Below, in pieces: positions 44,269 to 52,941 of a DNA stretch of 64,000 nt; within the stretch, counting starts at the first letter, position 1; each line of letters opens with the position of its first letter. Both the position numbers and the translations under genes were made by a program. The stretch comes from Bacteroidaceae bacterium (GTDB lineage Bacteria > Bacteroidota > Bacteroidia > Bacteroidales > Bacteroidaceae), in NCBI GenBank assembly GCA_017398805.1, contig JAFQEZ010000098.1:29236-93235 (forward strand), given 5' to 3'. Under the pieces are notes generated by a model. It had not been told where the DNA came from. It ran no database searches and saw only the letters and a program-made list of their open reading frames with translations.

Positions 44269-45413
44269 TTCACATAACAGAGCCCAAAAATTGCTGCGGC
44301 TGCAACGCCTGTGTACAAGCATGCCCGAAGCATTGCATAAGAATGCAGGAAGACAGTGAAGGTTTCCTGTATCCCTTTGTTGATAGGGAATCATGTATCG
44401 ATTGTGGATTGTGTGAACGCGTGTGCCCGGTCATCAACCAAAACGAGCCCAAAAAGCCAGTTGTCACTTTAGCAGCAGTAAACAGTGATGAAAGTGTACG
44501 CCTCGCCAGTTCATCTGGAGGCATATTCACATTATTGGCAGAAAGGACTATTGATAACGGCGGAGTTGTTTTTGGGGCTGCATTTGATGAGAATTGGGAT
44601 GTAAAACATATATGCATTGATAGTAAGAGTGAACTACCGAAACTCCGTGGAAGCAAATATGTACAAAGCATTATCGGCAATTGCTATAAAGAGGCAAAAA
44701 CATACCTGAGTGCAGGGAAAGAGGTCTTATTTTCTGGAACACCATGCCAGATTGCAGGACTAAAGAGATTCCTTCGGAAAGATTACCATAACCTAAAAAC
44801 TATGGATGTCGTTTGCCACGGAACGCCAAGCCCTCTGGTATGGAGAAAGTATCTTGATGAGGTAAGTTCAATGTATAACATTACACAGATTACCGACATA
44901 CAGTTCCGAGATAAGACTGAGGGATGGAAGAATTTCAGCCTATCAATTAAATACAAGGACAAAGAGGGTGCAGAAAAAACATTTAGAGAGACTCTTAACG
45001 AAAACGTTTTCATGAGATGCTTTTTGAGCAATCTGTGCTTACGCCCCTCATGCTATGCCTGCCCTGCGCGTAATGGGAAAAGCGGAAGCGACATAACCCT
45101 TGCAGACCTTTGGGGAGCTGAAAACATTTGTCCAGGATTAGATGACGACAAAGGAGTATCCCTTGTCCTGTTAAGGAATAAGGAATTCTCTCTACCGGGT
45201 TTCGTGAAAAAGGAGATTGAATACTCTAAAGCAGTGATGTACAACCACTCAATAGAGTCCGATTTTACTCTACCAAATAAAAAGGATAGATTTTTCAGAT
45301 TATCACATAGAGTCGGAATACACAAAGCAACTGTAAAATGTACTACAAAAAGTAGATTTGAAGTGCTAACAGAAAAGATTATCTGGAATATTAAAAACCG
45401 GATTCTAAAATGA
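44265..45413 (+). CDS. 4Fe-4S / F420-hydrogenase beta-subunit-type protein
   Basis: The N terminus is a two-cluster ferredoxin domain: CCGCNACVQACPKHC and CIDCGLCERVCP provide the eight cysteines. The rest (about residues 75-370) matches the coenzyme F420 hydrogenase/dehydrogenase beta-subunit fold, with SSGGIFTLLAE, GSKYVQS, FSGTPCQIAGLKRFL and CHGTPSPLVWRKYL. Members are common next to polysaccharide pyruvyltransferases in capsule loci, as here with an ATGA overlap on both sides. F420 itself is not expected in this organism; a redox step on a sugar or the pyruvyl group is only inferred. Confidence 0.88.
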   Translation: MIHITEPKNCCGCNACVQACPKHCIRMQEDSEGFLYPFVDRESCIDCGLCERVCPVINQNEPKKPVVTLAAVNSDESVRLASSSGGIFTLLAERTIDNGGVVFGAAFDENWDVKHICIDSKSELPKLRGSKYVQSIIGNCYKEAKTYLSAGKEVLFSGTPCQIAGLKRFLRKDYHNLKTMDVVCHGTPSPLVWRKYLDEVSSMYNITQITDIQFRDKTEGWKNFSLSIKYKDKEGAEKTFRETLNENVFMRCFLSNLCLRPSCYACPARNGKSGSDITLADLWGAENICPGLDDDKGVSLVLLRNKEFSLPGFVKKEIEYSKAVMYNHSIESDFTLPNKKDRFFRLSHRVGIHKATVKCTTKSRFEVLTEKIIWNIKNRILK

Positions 45414-46543
45414 AAATCGGAGTACTTACATTACCGTTGCACAACAACTTTGGAGGAATACTCCAAGCCTACGCATTGCAGAAAGTCCTTAAAGACTTTG
45501 GGCACAATGTGGTTCTGATTGACAAATCACGATATGTAAGCCTTGGACCTTGGTACAAGAGATACCCCATTTATATAAAGAGAGGCATAAACAGATACAT
45601 CTTGGGCAAGGATATTATTGTAAAAGCAGATGTTGAGCAGAACCGCGTTCCTAAAACCATAGCGAAATACACTGAGCCATTTGTTGAAAAATATATAAAA
45701 AGGGTCTATACTAAAGATTTTTCCAATATAAGAGAGCAGAACTTTGATGTACTGATAGTCGGAAGCGACCAAGTTTGGCGACCAAAATATTTTTTCTCAA
45801 GAATTGAAAATGCCTATCTTGAATTTGCAAAAGATTGGGATGTAAGACGCATCGCATACGCGGCATCTTTCGGAACAGAAGAGTGGGAATATACAGAAGA
45901 ACAGACAAATAACTGTGCTGCACTGCTTAATAAATTCAACGCAGTGTCTGTAAGAGAATCTTCTGCCGTACAAATATGCAACGACAACTTCGGGATAAAG
46001 GCAGAACATGTACTTGACCCTACAATGCTACTCAGCAAGGGGGATTACATAAAGCTTTTCAAAGATTACAACACCGCACAAAGTGACGGGAATCTTTTCT
46101 GTTACATCCTCGATGAAGGAGAAGAGAAAAAGAGTATCATTGATTGCGCAGCAAAAGAGAAAGGCCTGAAGCCATTCTATGTAAACTCAAGATACGAAGA
46201 CTTGGAAGCACCGCTTGAAGAGCGCATTCAGCAACCAGCTGAAAAATGGTTACGCGCATTTTATGATGCAGAGTTTATAATTACCGACTCATTCCATGCC
46301 TGTGTGTTCTCAATCATATTCAACAAACCGTTCATTGTCTACGGCAACAGAAAGAGAGGATTAGCAAGATTCAATTCACTACTGAGCATCTTTGGGTTAG
46401 AAGAACGTATTGCCTCGACAAAAGAAGAGGCAACAAAAGCAATATCAGAACCTATCGACTGGGAAAAGGTAAACGAAATCCACAGACAATGGAAAGAAAA
46501 ATCGTTCTCGTTCCTTAATCACAATCTTAAACAACAGCAATGA
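45410..46543 (+). CDS. Polysaccharide pyruvyltransferase family protein
   Basis: The family (CsaB/WcaK type) transfers pyruvate from phosphoenolpyruvate to make ketals on surface sugars. The N-terminal GT-B-like motif is MKIGVLTLPLHNNFGGILQAYALQ; VLIVGSDQVWRPKYF and the C-terminal FIITDSFHACVFSIIFNKPFIVYGN are the other conserved blocks. The 377 residues are normal. It directly overlaps the 4Fe-4S/F420-beta gene upstream and a GT2 gene downstream, so the repeat unit is likely to carry a pyruvyl or similar acidic group, unless this member has a different acceptor. Confidence 0.9.
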   Translation: MKIGVLTLPLHNNFGGILQAYALQKVLKDFGHNVVLIDKSRYVSLGPWYKRYPIYIKRGINRYILGKDIIVKADVEQNRVPKTIAKYTEPFVEKYIKRVYTKDFSNIREQNFDVLIVGSDQVWRPKYFFSRIENAYLEFAKDWDVRRIAYAASFGTEEWEYTEEQTNNCAALLNKFNAVSVRESSAVQICNDNFGIKAEHVLDPTMLLSKGDYIKLFKDYNTAQSDGNLFCYILDEGEEKKSIIDCAAKEKGLKPFYVNSRYEDLEAPLEERIQQPAEKWLRAFYDAEFIITDSFHACVFSIIFNKPFIVYGNRKRGLARFNSLLSIFGLEERIASTKEEATKAISEPIDWEKVNEIHRQWKEKSFSFLNHNLKQQQ

Positions 46544-47472
46544 AAGAAGGCCTGATTGGAGTAATTGTACCAGTATATAAAGTCGAAAAATATATCACTG
46601 AATGCATTGAAAGCATTCTTGCACAAACATACACCAACTTCCGTCTGATTCTTGTTGATGACGGAACACCCGACAATGCCGGGAAAATATGCGATGACTA
46701 TGCAAAGAAAGACTCACGTATAACTGTTATCCACCAGGAGAATGCCGGCGTTACTCGGGCACGCGCGCGAGGCGTGGAAGAAGCCCATGATTGCGAATTT
46801 ATTACATTTGTTGATGGAGATGATACTTTGCAGCAAACTGCCATACAGAATATGTTCAATGCTACAGGGCCCAACACGAGAATAGTAATAACAGACAAAG
46901 TCCTTTGGTATCCACAAATAGACACAGACACAATTTCTGCATTTGAATTCCAGAAAAGGTTGATATGTGAAGAGGTAAGCAGTGCACCATGGGGAAAATT
47001 GTTCAGCAGAGGACTTTTCAACAAATACGTGTTTGACATACCACATGAAATTGTTATGGGCGAAGATTTGATAATGAACCTACGACTTTCAAAGAGATGT
47101 AATGAAGTGGCGGTAATACATGACTCCTTATATAACTATAACATACACGAAGAAAACATCTGTCACAATTTCGTTGACAACGCAGAACATGAATATCTCT
47201 TTTATTCCAACATAAAAGATTTCATGTGTACACATAGTCATTATATCATTGCTCGAAATCTTAAGAAATGGGACAGATTTTTCGGATATTCATACAAGAC
47301 TCCAGAGTGGTACGGTAGTGATATACACAAGTCATTGCTAAATGACATCAAGATCTATAAACATAGAACCAACCATATTGAATATTCACTGCTTACCTGC
47401 GCAAACCCAATCAAGCGCTATGTAATTATTTTTATAAGAAAGTGCTGGAATAAAATAAGAGAATTCATTTAA
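46540..47472 (+). CDS. Glycosyltransferase family 2
   Basis: A GT-A inverting transferase of 310 residues that adds one sugar to the lipid-linked unit. It opens GLIGVIVPVYKVEKYITECI, with the nucleotide-binding LILVDDGTPDNAGKICDDYA and the metal-binding DGDD in FITFVDGDDTL. The catalytic-acid region is near GEDLIMNLRLSKR. The last 60 residues are basic and may touch the membrane. The sugar is unknown. The gene overlaps the pyruvyltransferase stop (ATGA) and abuts the GT4 gene by one base (TAATG type). Confidence 0.92.
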   Translation: MKEGLIGVIVPVYKVEKYITECIESILAQTYTNFRLILVDDGTPDNAGKICDDYAKKDSRITVIHQENAGVTRARARGVEEAHDCEFITFVDGDDTLQQTAIQNMFNATGPNTRIVITDKVLWYPQIDTDTISAFEFQKRLICEEVSSAPWGKLFSRGLFNKYVFDIPHEIVMGEDLIMNLRLSKRCNEVAVIHDSLYNYNIHEENICHNFVDNAEHEYLFYSNIKDFMCTHSHYIIARNLKKWDRFFGYSYKTPEWYGSDIHKSLLNDIKIYKHRTNHIEYSLLTCANPIKRYVIIFIRKCWNKIREFI

Positions 47473-48650
47473 TGAGAAGAAACATCTGCATTGTAAGCGA
47501 ATGCCAACAGGTACCCGGTGTTGGCGGAACTGAAACTGTAAGTTTTCTCTTGAAAGAAGAATTCAAGAAAAATGGTTATAATGTCTTCAGTCTCTTTTTT
47601 ACTCAAAAAACAACTTTGGCAAGTGGTGACATGCTGTTCCCGGAAAGAGATAAAATCATTTCAAATAAAAACAAGAAATTTCTAATCAATACAATTAAAG
47701 AAAATCATATAGATTTCATTCTGTCACAAGGCACGGCATATGATGATGTCTTAATTCTATGCATTGAAGCAAAGAAAATCACTCCTGTAAGACTTATATA
47801 CACAAACCACTTCAATCCTTTGATGGGAATAAAAGACTATGATGACTACAATGAAAGACGAATATACAGAATAAGTAATCCAATAAAGAAACTGCTTGCA
47901 AGTTTTCTTATTGAGATAAAAAGGCCATTGTACGTATTTAATGGCAAGAAATCTCTCAAAGAGAAATATAGCAAATATGAGATTGAGCAAATAGATGCCT
48001 TTGTTTCCCTTAATGAGGAATACAGCAGATTTTCTTCAAAGATATTTGCTTCCCATTACAAAGACAGATTCCATACTATTGCAAACCCGATAGTCATAGA
48101 CAATCCTACGAGAAACGAAATAAAGGAAAATATTGTACTGTTTGTAGGAAGACTTACATCTCAAAAACGTCTTGACAGATTAATGTATATATGGAATAGT
48201 ATATGCAAAGTTTTTCCGACATGGAAACTTGTTGTAGTAGGAGACGGGGATTACTCACATGAATACAAAAGAATTGCGAGAGATTTGGGTTTAATGAATA
48301 TTGAATTTGTGGGACAACAACCATCAGAAAAGTATTTCAAGAAGAGTAAAGTTGTCTGCATGACTAGTTCACATGAGGCTCTTCCGATGGTTCTGATTGA
48401 AGCCCAGAAATACAGATGTGTTCCCATTGCATACAACAGTTTTACTGCCGCAGAAGACATTATAAAAAACGGACACAACGGATTGCTTATAAAACCATTC
48501 AAGCAAAAAGAATATGCAAAAGCATTAAGCAAACTGATGACCGAAGAAAGTTATAGAGAATCTTTGGCAGCAAATGGTTCTACATTCATTGAGAAATTCA
48601 ACATAGAAATCGTCATCAAGGACTGGATTAAACTTTTGGAAAGTCTGTAA
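47472..48650 (+). CDS. Glycosyltransferase family 4
   Basis: A GT-B retaining transferase of 392 residues. The N-terminal half has the GGTETVSFLLKEEFKK acceptor loop. The donor half has VLFVGRLTSQKRLDRLMYIW, WKLVVVGDGDYSHEYK, IEFVGQQPSEKYFKKSKVVCMTSSHEALPMVLIEAQ and the EX7E-type region near the end. It resembles the GT4 at 49622 in overall plan, and the two alternate with GT2 genes, which suggests duplication of a GT2-GT4 pair. The coding DNA is notably AT-rich compared with the export genes. Donor and acceptor are unknown. Confidence 0.92.
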   Translation: MRRNICIVSECQQVPGVGGTETVSFLLKEEFKKNGYNVFSLFFTQKTTLASGDMLFPERDKIISNKNKKFLINTIKENHIDFILSQGTAYDDVLILCIEAKKITPVRLIYTNHFNPLMGIKDYDDYNERRIYRISNPIKKLLASFLIEIKRPLYVFNGKKSLKEKYSKYEIEQIDAFVSLNEEYSRFSSKIFASHYKDRFHTIANPIVIDNPTRNEIKENIVLFVGRLTSQKRLDRLMYIWNSICKVFPTWKLVVVGDGDYSHEYKRIARDLGLMNIEFVGQQPSEKYFKKSKVVCMTSSHEALPMVLIEAQKYRCVPIAYNSFTAAEDIIKNGHNGLLIKPFKQKEYAKALSKLMTEESYRESLAANGSTFIEKFNIEIVIKDWIKLLESL

Positions 48651-48677
48651 TATCTAGTTTTTACCATTAAATACATT

Positions 48678-49613
48678 ATGCCACAACAATTAATTAGTAT
48701 AATTATTCCTGTATATAATACAGAGAAATACCTTTGCAAATGTTTGGATTCCATTCTTGCCCAAACATACACAAATTGGGAAGCCATTCTTGTAGATGAC
48801 GGTTCTACGGACAATTGTGGAAAAATTTGTGATGAATACGTAGCAAAGAACAATAGTTTTAAGGTAATACATCAAAAAAACGGCGGTGTTGTCAATGCTC
48901 GCAACAAAGGTCTCGCAATTGCGAAAGGTGAGTTCCTTGCGTTTGTAGATAGCGATGACTATATTGAGCCTACAATGTTTGAAGAAATGCTTTCATTAGC
49001 AGAAAAAAACAACCTGGACATTGTTTGGTGCAATCTCAATGAAATCCACAAAGACCACATTGAAAAAGAAATAATAGATATCACTGATGACATTGAGTAC
49101 AATATAAAAAAACTGCTAAGATTCAAACTACCCGGATATTTATGGAACAAAATAATCAAAAAATGTTTTTGGGATAATAGTCAAATAAAAACAGACAATA
49201 AAGCAGTAATATGTGAGGACACCTACATTTCAATGCAGCTTTTTCTCAATAATCCTCGGATGGGTGTTGTTGAAAAAGAATTGTATAATTATGTAAGATA
49301 CAATACCAGCGCAGCAACTAGGACTGGGGAAAAATCGTTATTAGTAAGAGCCGAAAGAAATATAATCAACATCTACGAACTATTGAAGAAGAATCATCTG
49401 CTTGACAAATACATTGACGACTTCTCACAAACAGCAATGAGACTAAAAATCGAGATGTTACCTTTTGACCGTAAAAAAGCCATCGAAATTTTCCCGTTTT
49501 CACATAAAAACTTAAATAACTATACGTTAAGGTTGCCTGCGTCAATATATTATTGGTTAATCTTTAATACTATATTTATTGGCAAAATATTATATAGAAT
49601 AAAGTTTAAATAA
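48678..49613 (+). CDS. Glycosyltransferase family 2
   Basis: This GT-A transferase of 311 residues starts PQQLISIIIPVYNTEKYLCKC, with ILVDDGSTDNCGKICDEYVA for nucleotide binding and the DXD-type SDD in FLAFVDSDDYIEP. It resembles the GT2 at 46540 through the first 110 residues. The segment VICEDTYISMQLFL holds the likely catalytic Asp/Glu region. It lies between two GT4 genes with a 27-base gap upstream and eight bases downstream. The donor is not predictable. Confidence 0.92.
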   Translation: MPQQLISIIIPVYNTEKYLCKCLDSILAQTYTNWEAILVDDGSTDNCGKICDEYVAKNNSFKVIHQKNGGVVNARNKGLAIAKGEFLAFVDSDDYIEPTMFEEMLSLAEKNNLDIVWCNLNEIHKDHIEKEIIDITDDIEYNIKKLLRFKLPGYLWNKIIKKCFWDNSQIKTDNKAVICEDTYISMQLFLNNPRMGVVEKELYNYVRYNTSAATRTGEKSLLVRAERNIINIYELLKKNHLLDKYIDDFSQTAMRLKIEMLPFDRKKAIEIFPFSHKNLNNYTLRLPASIYYWLIFNTIFIGKILYRIKFK

Positions 49614-49621
49614 AGTTGAGA

Positions 49622-50818
49622 ATGAACATCTGTATTACAAGTCATGACATGGAACCGCAAAATATCTGCGGCATAAAGCGAGTATCAGCAACTCTTGCAA
49701 AAGAATGGATCAAGGAACATAACGTATTCTTTGTTGTATTCTCCCCTCATGACAATCAAATAAAGGAAATTGCCGGAATCCCCCAATATCATTTTCCTGA
49801 ACCCGAGAATATTCTGCATGAAAGGAATATTGAATTCTTCCAGACCTTTGTAAAAGAAAAAGGAATTGATGTAGTCCTACATCAACATAGCGATAACCGA
49901 GCATTTACCGAACTGTGTATTAAAGTTAAGGAAAATACAGGAAGTAAACTCATCACAACACGACATTTTGCAATCACTCATGACGAAGATATAATTAAAC
50001 ACTCTTTCTTTATTAGATATAAATTACAGAAATCCCCCATAGCTTGGATTAAAGACTTTTTGTTTTATATAAAATACCATCTATACAAAAAGAGATTGGT
50101 TACGAATAACAATAAACAACTATATAAATACTTAATTACCTATTCTGATAAGTTTGTGTTAATATCAGACTGCTTTATTGAAGAACTTAGAAGAATGTTA
50201 GTACTTAGCCAAGATGAGATAAAAAAGATTGTTGCCATCAATAATCCTATAGAACTCATTGAATATACAAACACAAAAAAAAAGAAAAGGGTTCTTTGGT
50301 GTGGAAGAGTTGAATTTGGAACGAAACGAGTTGATCGTATTTTGGAAATTTGGAACACAATTGCTCCCAAACATCCCGATTGGGAACTGTATATTATGGG
50401 AAGTGGAAATATTGGATATTTCAAAGCCTTTACTCAAAAAAAAAATATACCTAATGTCGTTTTCACAGGTTCATGCGATCCTTATGACTATTATAAAGAA
50501 AGTAGCATTTTGTGTTTGACAAGTTCTGCCGAAAGTTGGGGAATGGTTCTTGTAGAGGCGCAGATGTTCGGTTGTATACCTATTGCATATGATAGTTATT
50601 CAAGTTTAGGAGAAATCATCACCGACAACTTGAACGGTTTTAAAATAACTCCATTCAACAAAAAGGAGTACGCGGAACGCCTTGAGTGGCTAATGAATAA
50701 CGAAATGGAAAGAGAAAGATTAGCGATGGGGTGTCTTAATTCTGTACCAAAATTTGCCTCAATTGTTATTGCGCAACAGTGGATTAATCTATTTAAGGAC
50801 ACCATCTCAAGGAAATAA
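49622..50818 (+). CDS. Glycosyltransferase family 4
   Basis: The 399-residue GT-B transferase starts at ATG 49622 (MNICITSHDMEPQNICGIKRV); TTG at 49616 is in frame but unnecessary. The donor half carries VLWCGRVEFGTKRVDRILEIW, WELYIMGSGNIGYF, VVFTGSCDPYDYY and SSAESWGMVLVEAQMFGCIPIAYDSY. It resembles the GT4 at 47472. Two long A-runs, A9 near 50275-50283 and A10 near 50436-50445, lie in the coding sequence and encode KKKK and QKKN; such tracts can slip. The following propeller gene starts seven bases downstream. Confidence 0.92.
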   Translation: MNICITSHDMEPQNICGIKRVSATLAKEWIKEHNVFFVVFSPHDNQIKEIAGIPQYHFPEPENILHERNIEFFQTFVKEKGIDVVLHQHSDNRAFTELCIKVKENTGSKLITTRHFAITHDEDIIKHSFFIRYKLQKSPIAWIKDFLFYIKYHLYKKRLVTNNNKQLYKYLITYSDKFVLISDCFIEELRRMLVLSQDEIKKIVAINNPIELIEYTNTKKKKRVLWCGRVEFGTKRVDRILEIWNTIAPKHPDWELYIMGSGNIGYFKAFTQKKNIPNVVFTGSCDPYDYYKESSILCLTSSAESWGMVLVEAQMFGCIPIAYDSYSSLGEIITDNLNGFKITPFNKKEYAERLEWLMNNEMERERLAMGCLNSVPKFASIVIAQQWINLFKDTISRK

Positions 50819-50824
50819 TTAGAA

Positions 50825-51910
50825 ATGGCAATCATTACAATAATCGCTCTGGCCGCCGTTAGTTATTTTATCTTCTTATATATTAAGTTGAGACCATACA
50901 ATCAGGGTGCGCTGAAGATAAAGACATTTGATGGAACAGACAGTCCATACCACCCTTCTGTACTATACTTCAAAGAAGGTTGGAACGGATATAAATATTG
51001 GATGGCGGAAACGCCCTTCTCGCCCAAGAGTAAACCATATGAAGACAGAAATGAATGCCCTTCAATACACGTTTCAAACAACGGAATCGATTGGGCTGAA
51101 CTTATCAATAACCCAATAGACGACCTTAACGAAAAGGAAGTTGAAGAATTGGATTACTTTTCAGATCCTCATCTTGTATTTGTCAATGGCGGTATCGAAT
51201 GTTGGTATCGCTTCACACACCGTAAAGGCATAACAAACAACTACAACAATCTTCAATTAGTAAGGAAAACAAGCAAAGACGGCGTCAACTGGAGCGAACG
51301 GGAGATTCTTGTAAACTTGGCTACAAATGAAGGTAATTCCTTAGGGAATATGGTTGTCAGTCCTGCAATATTGTATCAGGATGGGAAATATCGGATGTGG
51401 TATGTAAACAGCGAATCTAGAGTAACAAGAGGACTCTCATACTCAGAATCGAATGATGGTAAAGTGTGGAAAGAATATAAAAAGTGTACTTTAAATGGCA
51501 TAGATAATATGCCATGGCATATTGACGTAAACCGTTTCAATGGAAAATACTATCTTATAAGTTATGACCTTAATAACATTTCCATCTTCGAGAGCGAGAA
51601 TGGTATTGATTTCTATTTCGTAAAAAAGCTTTTGTCTCCCTCTGTTACAGGTTCATTCTATAATTATCGGTTATACAGAGCATGCATAATAAAAGACAGC
51701 AAGTATAAGGTATATTTCAGTGCACATGATTCGCTTAAAACATATATCGGATTGATGGAAGGTGAAAACATTCACAATCTCAACATAAGAGCAATTTGCA
51801 GACATCAATCCTCTATTGGATTGCTAAATTACATAGTTATTACAAAATGGCGCTCGGTAAAATTCATTACTCGGAGACTTATTAAACTATTAAGATTGAA
51901 AAATGCCTGA
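50825..51910 (+). CDS. Membrane-anchored beta-propeller protein (GH43/GH32-like fold)
   Basis: The 361-residue product has one N-terminal membrane segment (IITIIALAAVSYFIFLYIKL) and then a periplasmic- or cytoplasm-facing domain with repeated propeller strands: HPSVLYFKEGWNGYKYWMA, CPSIHVSNNGIDW, FSDPHLVFVNGGIECWYRF, SPAILYQDGKYRMWYVNSES, and WHIDVNRFNGKYYLISYD. The DPHLVF and SPAI blocks recall five-bladed glycosidase propellers. I cannot confirm catalytic acids. Being inside the capsule operon, it might trim, modify or bind the polysaccharide. No close characterised relative is known to me. It overlaps the next GT2 gene by eight bases. Confidence 0.7.
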   Translation: MAIITIIALAAVSYFIFLYIKLRPYNQGALKIKTFDGTDSPYHPSVLYFKEGWNGYKYWMAETPFSPKSKPYEDRNECPSIHVSNNGIDWAELINNPIDDLNEKEVEELDYFSDPHLVFVNGGIECWYRFTHRKGITNNYNNLQLVRKTSKDGVNWSEREILVNLATNEGNSLGNMVVSPAILYQDGKYRMWYVNSESRVTRGLSYSESNDGKVWKEYKKCTLNGIDNMPWHIDVNRFNGKYYLISYDLNNISIFESENGIDFYFVKKLLSPSVTGSFYNYRLYRACIIKDSKYKVYFSAHDSLKTYIGLMEGENIHNLNIRAICRHQSSIGLLNYIVITKWRSVKFITRRLIKLLRLKNA

Positions 51911-52907
51911 AATATCCATTATAATGCCGGCTTACAATGCCGGTAAATATATCGGGAATGCCATAGAGAGCATTATCAACCAGACATTCAAGAACTGGGA
52001 ACTGATAATTGTAGATGACTGTTCTACAGACAACACTGTAAACATTGTCGAGAAATACTGTAAAAGCCACAACAATATTTTATTAATAAAAAGAACCCAT
52101 AATTCGGGTGCAGCAAGACTTCCACGCAGAGAGGCTGCTTATGCAGCAAAAGGAAGATTTATAATGACGTTTGATGCAGATGACTTCCTTGACAAGGACT
52201 ACATTGAGAAGATGTATCAACGTAAAATCACCACTGGTTCAAATATAACATTAGGTACACTATATTTTTGTAATGAAGATGGCCAAACAAGAGGCTTTGC
52301 CATTCCCGAGAAAAACTTTAACAAGAATTGTATACTTACGGGACTTGAGGCAACAAGGCTACTCCTTGGAGAAGTTTCAATATCTGTCAGTGGACTACTT
52401 GTTGATAAGGAAATATATATTAAAAACATCTCGTCAACCAATAAACAATACGATAACCTATCATACGTTGATGAGATAGACCAAAGAAACCTGCTTATAA
52501 ATTGCAACAAAGTATCTTTTACAGATGCAGGATATTACTATAGGCAACACCCCGAAAGCCTTATGCACCTGAGCGATGCAAGAAGATATAATATCCTGAC
52601 CACACTTGAAGCAATATATCAATTTGCAAAAAAGCACTATTCAGATAGAGTTGTTTTCGACAAGCTTGATAATGAATTCATAACAAATTTGATGTACTGC
52701 TATAGAGATTATTACTATAACAAGCATCACAAAAGCGCGAACTCTGCAGATATTGAGAAAATACTTAAGAATGCATATGATTACTCTAGAAAAGAGGAAA
52801 TGCGCCCTACTGGAGCAAAGCATAGGTTATGTATGGCTTCATACAGCAGTCTAAGGTTTTTATCATATCTATATGGCACCCTTCTAAGAATAAAATGCTA
52901 TAGATAA
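51903..52907 (+). CDS. Glycosyltransferase family 2
   Basis: This GT-A transferase of 334 residues reads MPEISIIMPAYNAGKYIGNAI, LIIVDDCSTDNTVNIVEKYC, with the metal-binding DADD in FIMTFDADDFLDKDYIE. The last 80 residues are basic. The start lies inside the end of the propeller gene. It is a further sugar-adding step of the repeat unit; the total of GT genes suggests a repeat unit of many sugars or side branches. The downstream HAD gene starts 34 bases later. Confidence 0.92.
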   Translation: MPEISIIMPAYNAGKYIGNAIESIINQTFKNWELIIVDDCSTDNTVNIVEKYCKSHNNILLIKRTHNSGAARLPRREAAYAAKGRFIMTFDADDFLDKDYIEKMYQRKITTGSNITLGTLYFCNEDGQTRGFAIPEKNFNKNCILTGLEATRLLLGEVSISVSGLLVDKEIYIKNISSTNKQYDNLSYVDEIDQRNLLINCNKVSFTDAGYYYRQHPESLMHLSDARRYNILTTLEAIYQFAKKHYSDRVVFDKLDNEFITNLMYCYRDYYYNKHHKSANSADIEKILKNAYDYSRKEEMRPTGAKHRLCMASYSSLRFLSYLYGTLLRIKCYR

Positions 52908-52941
52908 TAACTACATACACCTAAAAAAACGATTCTAAGAA

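Noticed and set aside
44265-45413. True F420-dependent hydrogenase
   Set aside because: The fold is shared, but no F420 synthesis or hydrogenase genes are nearby and the context is polysaccharide modification.
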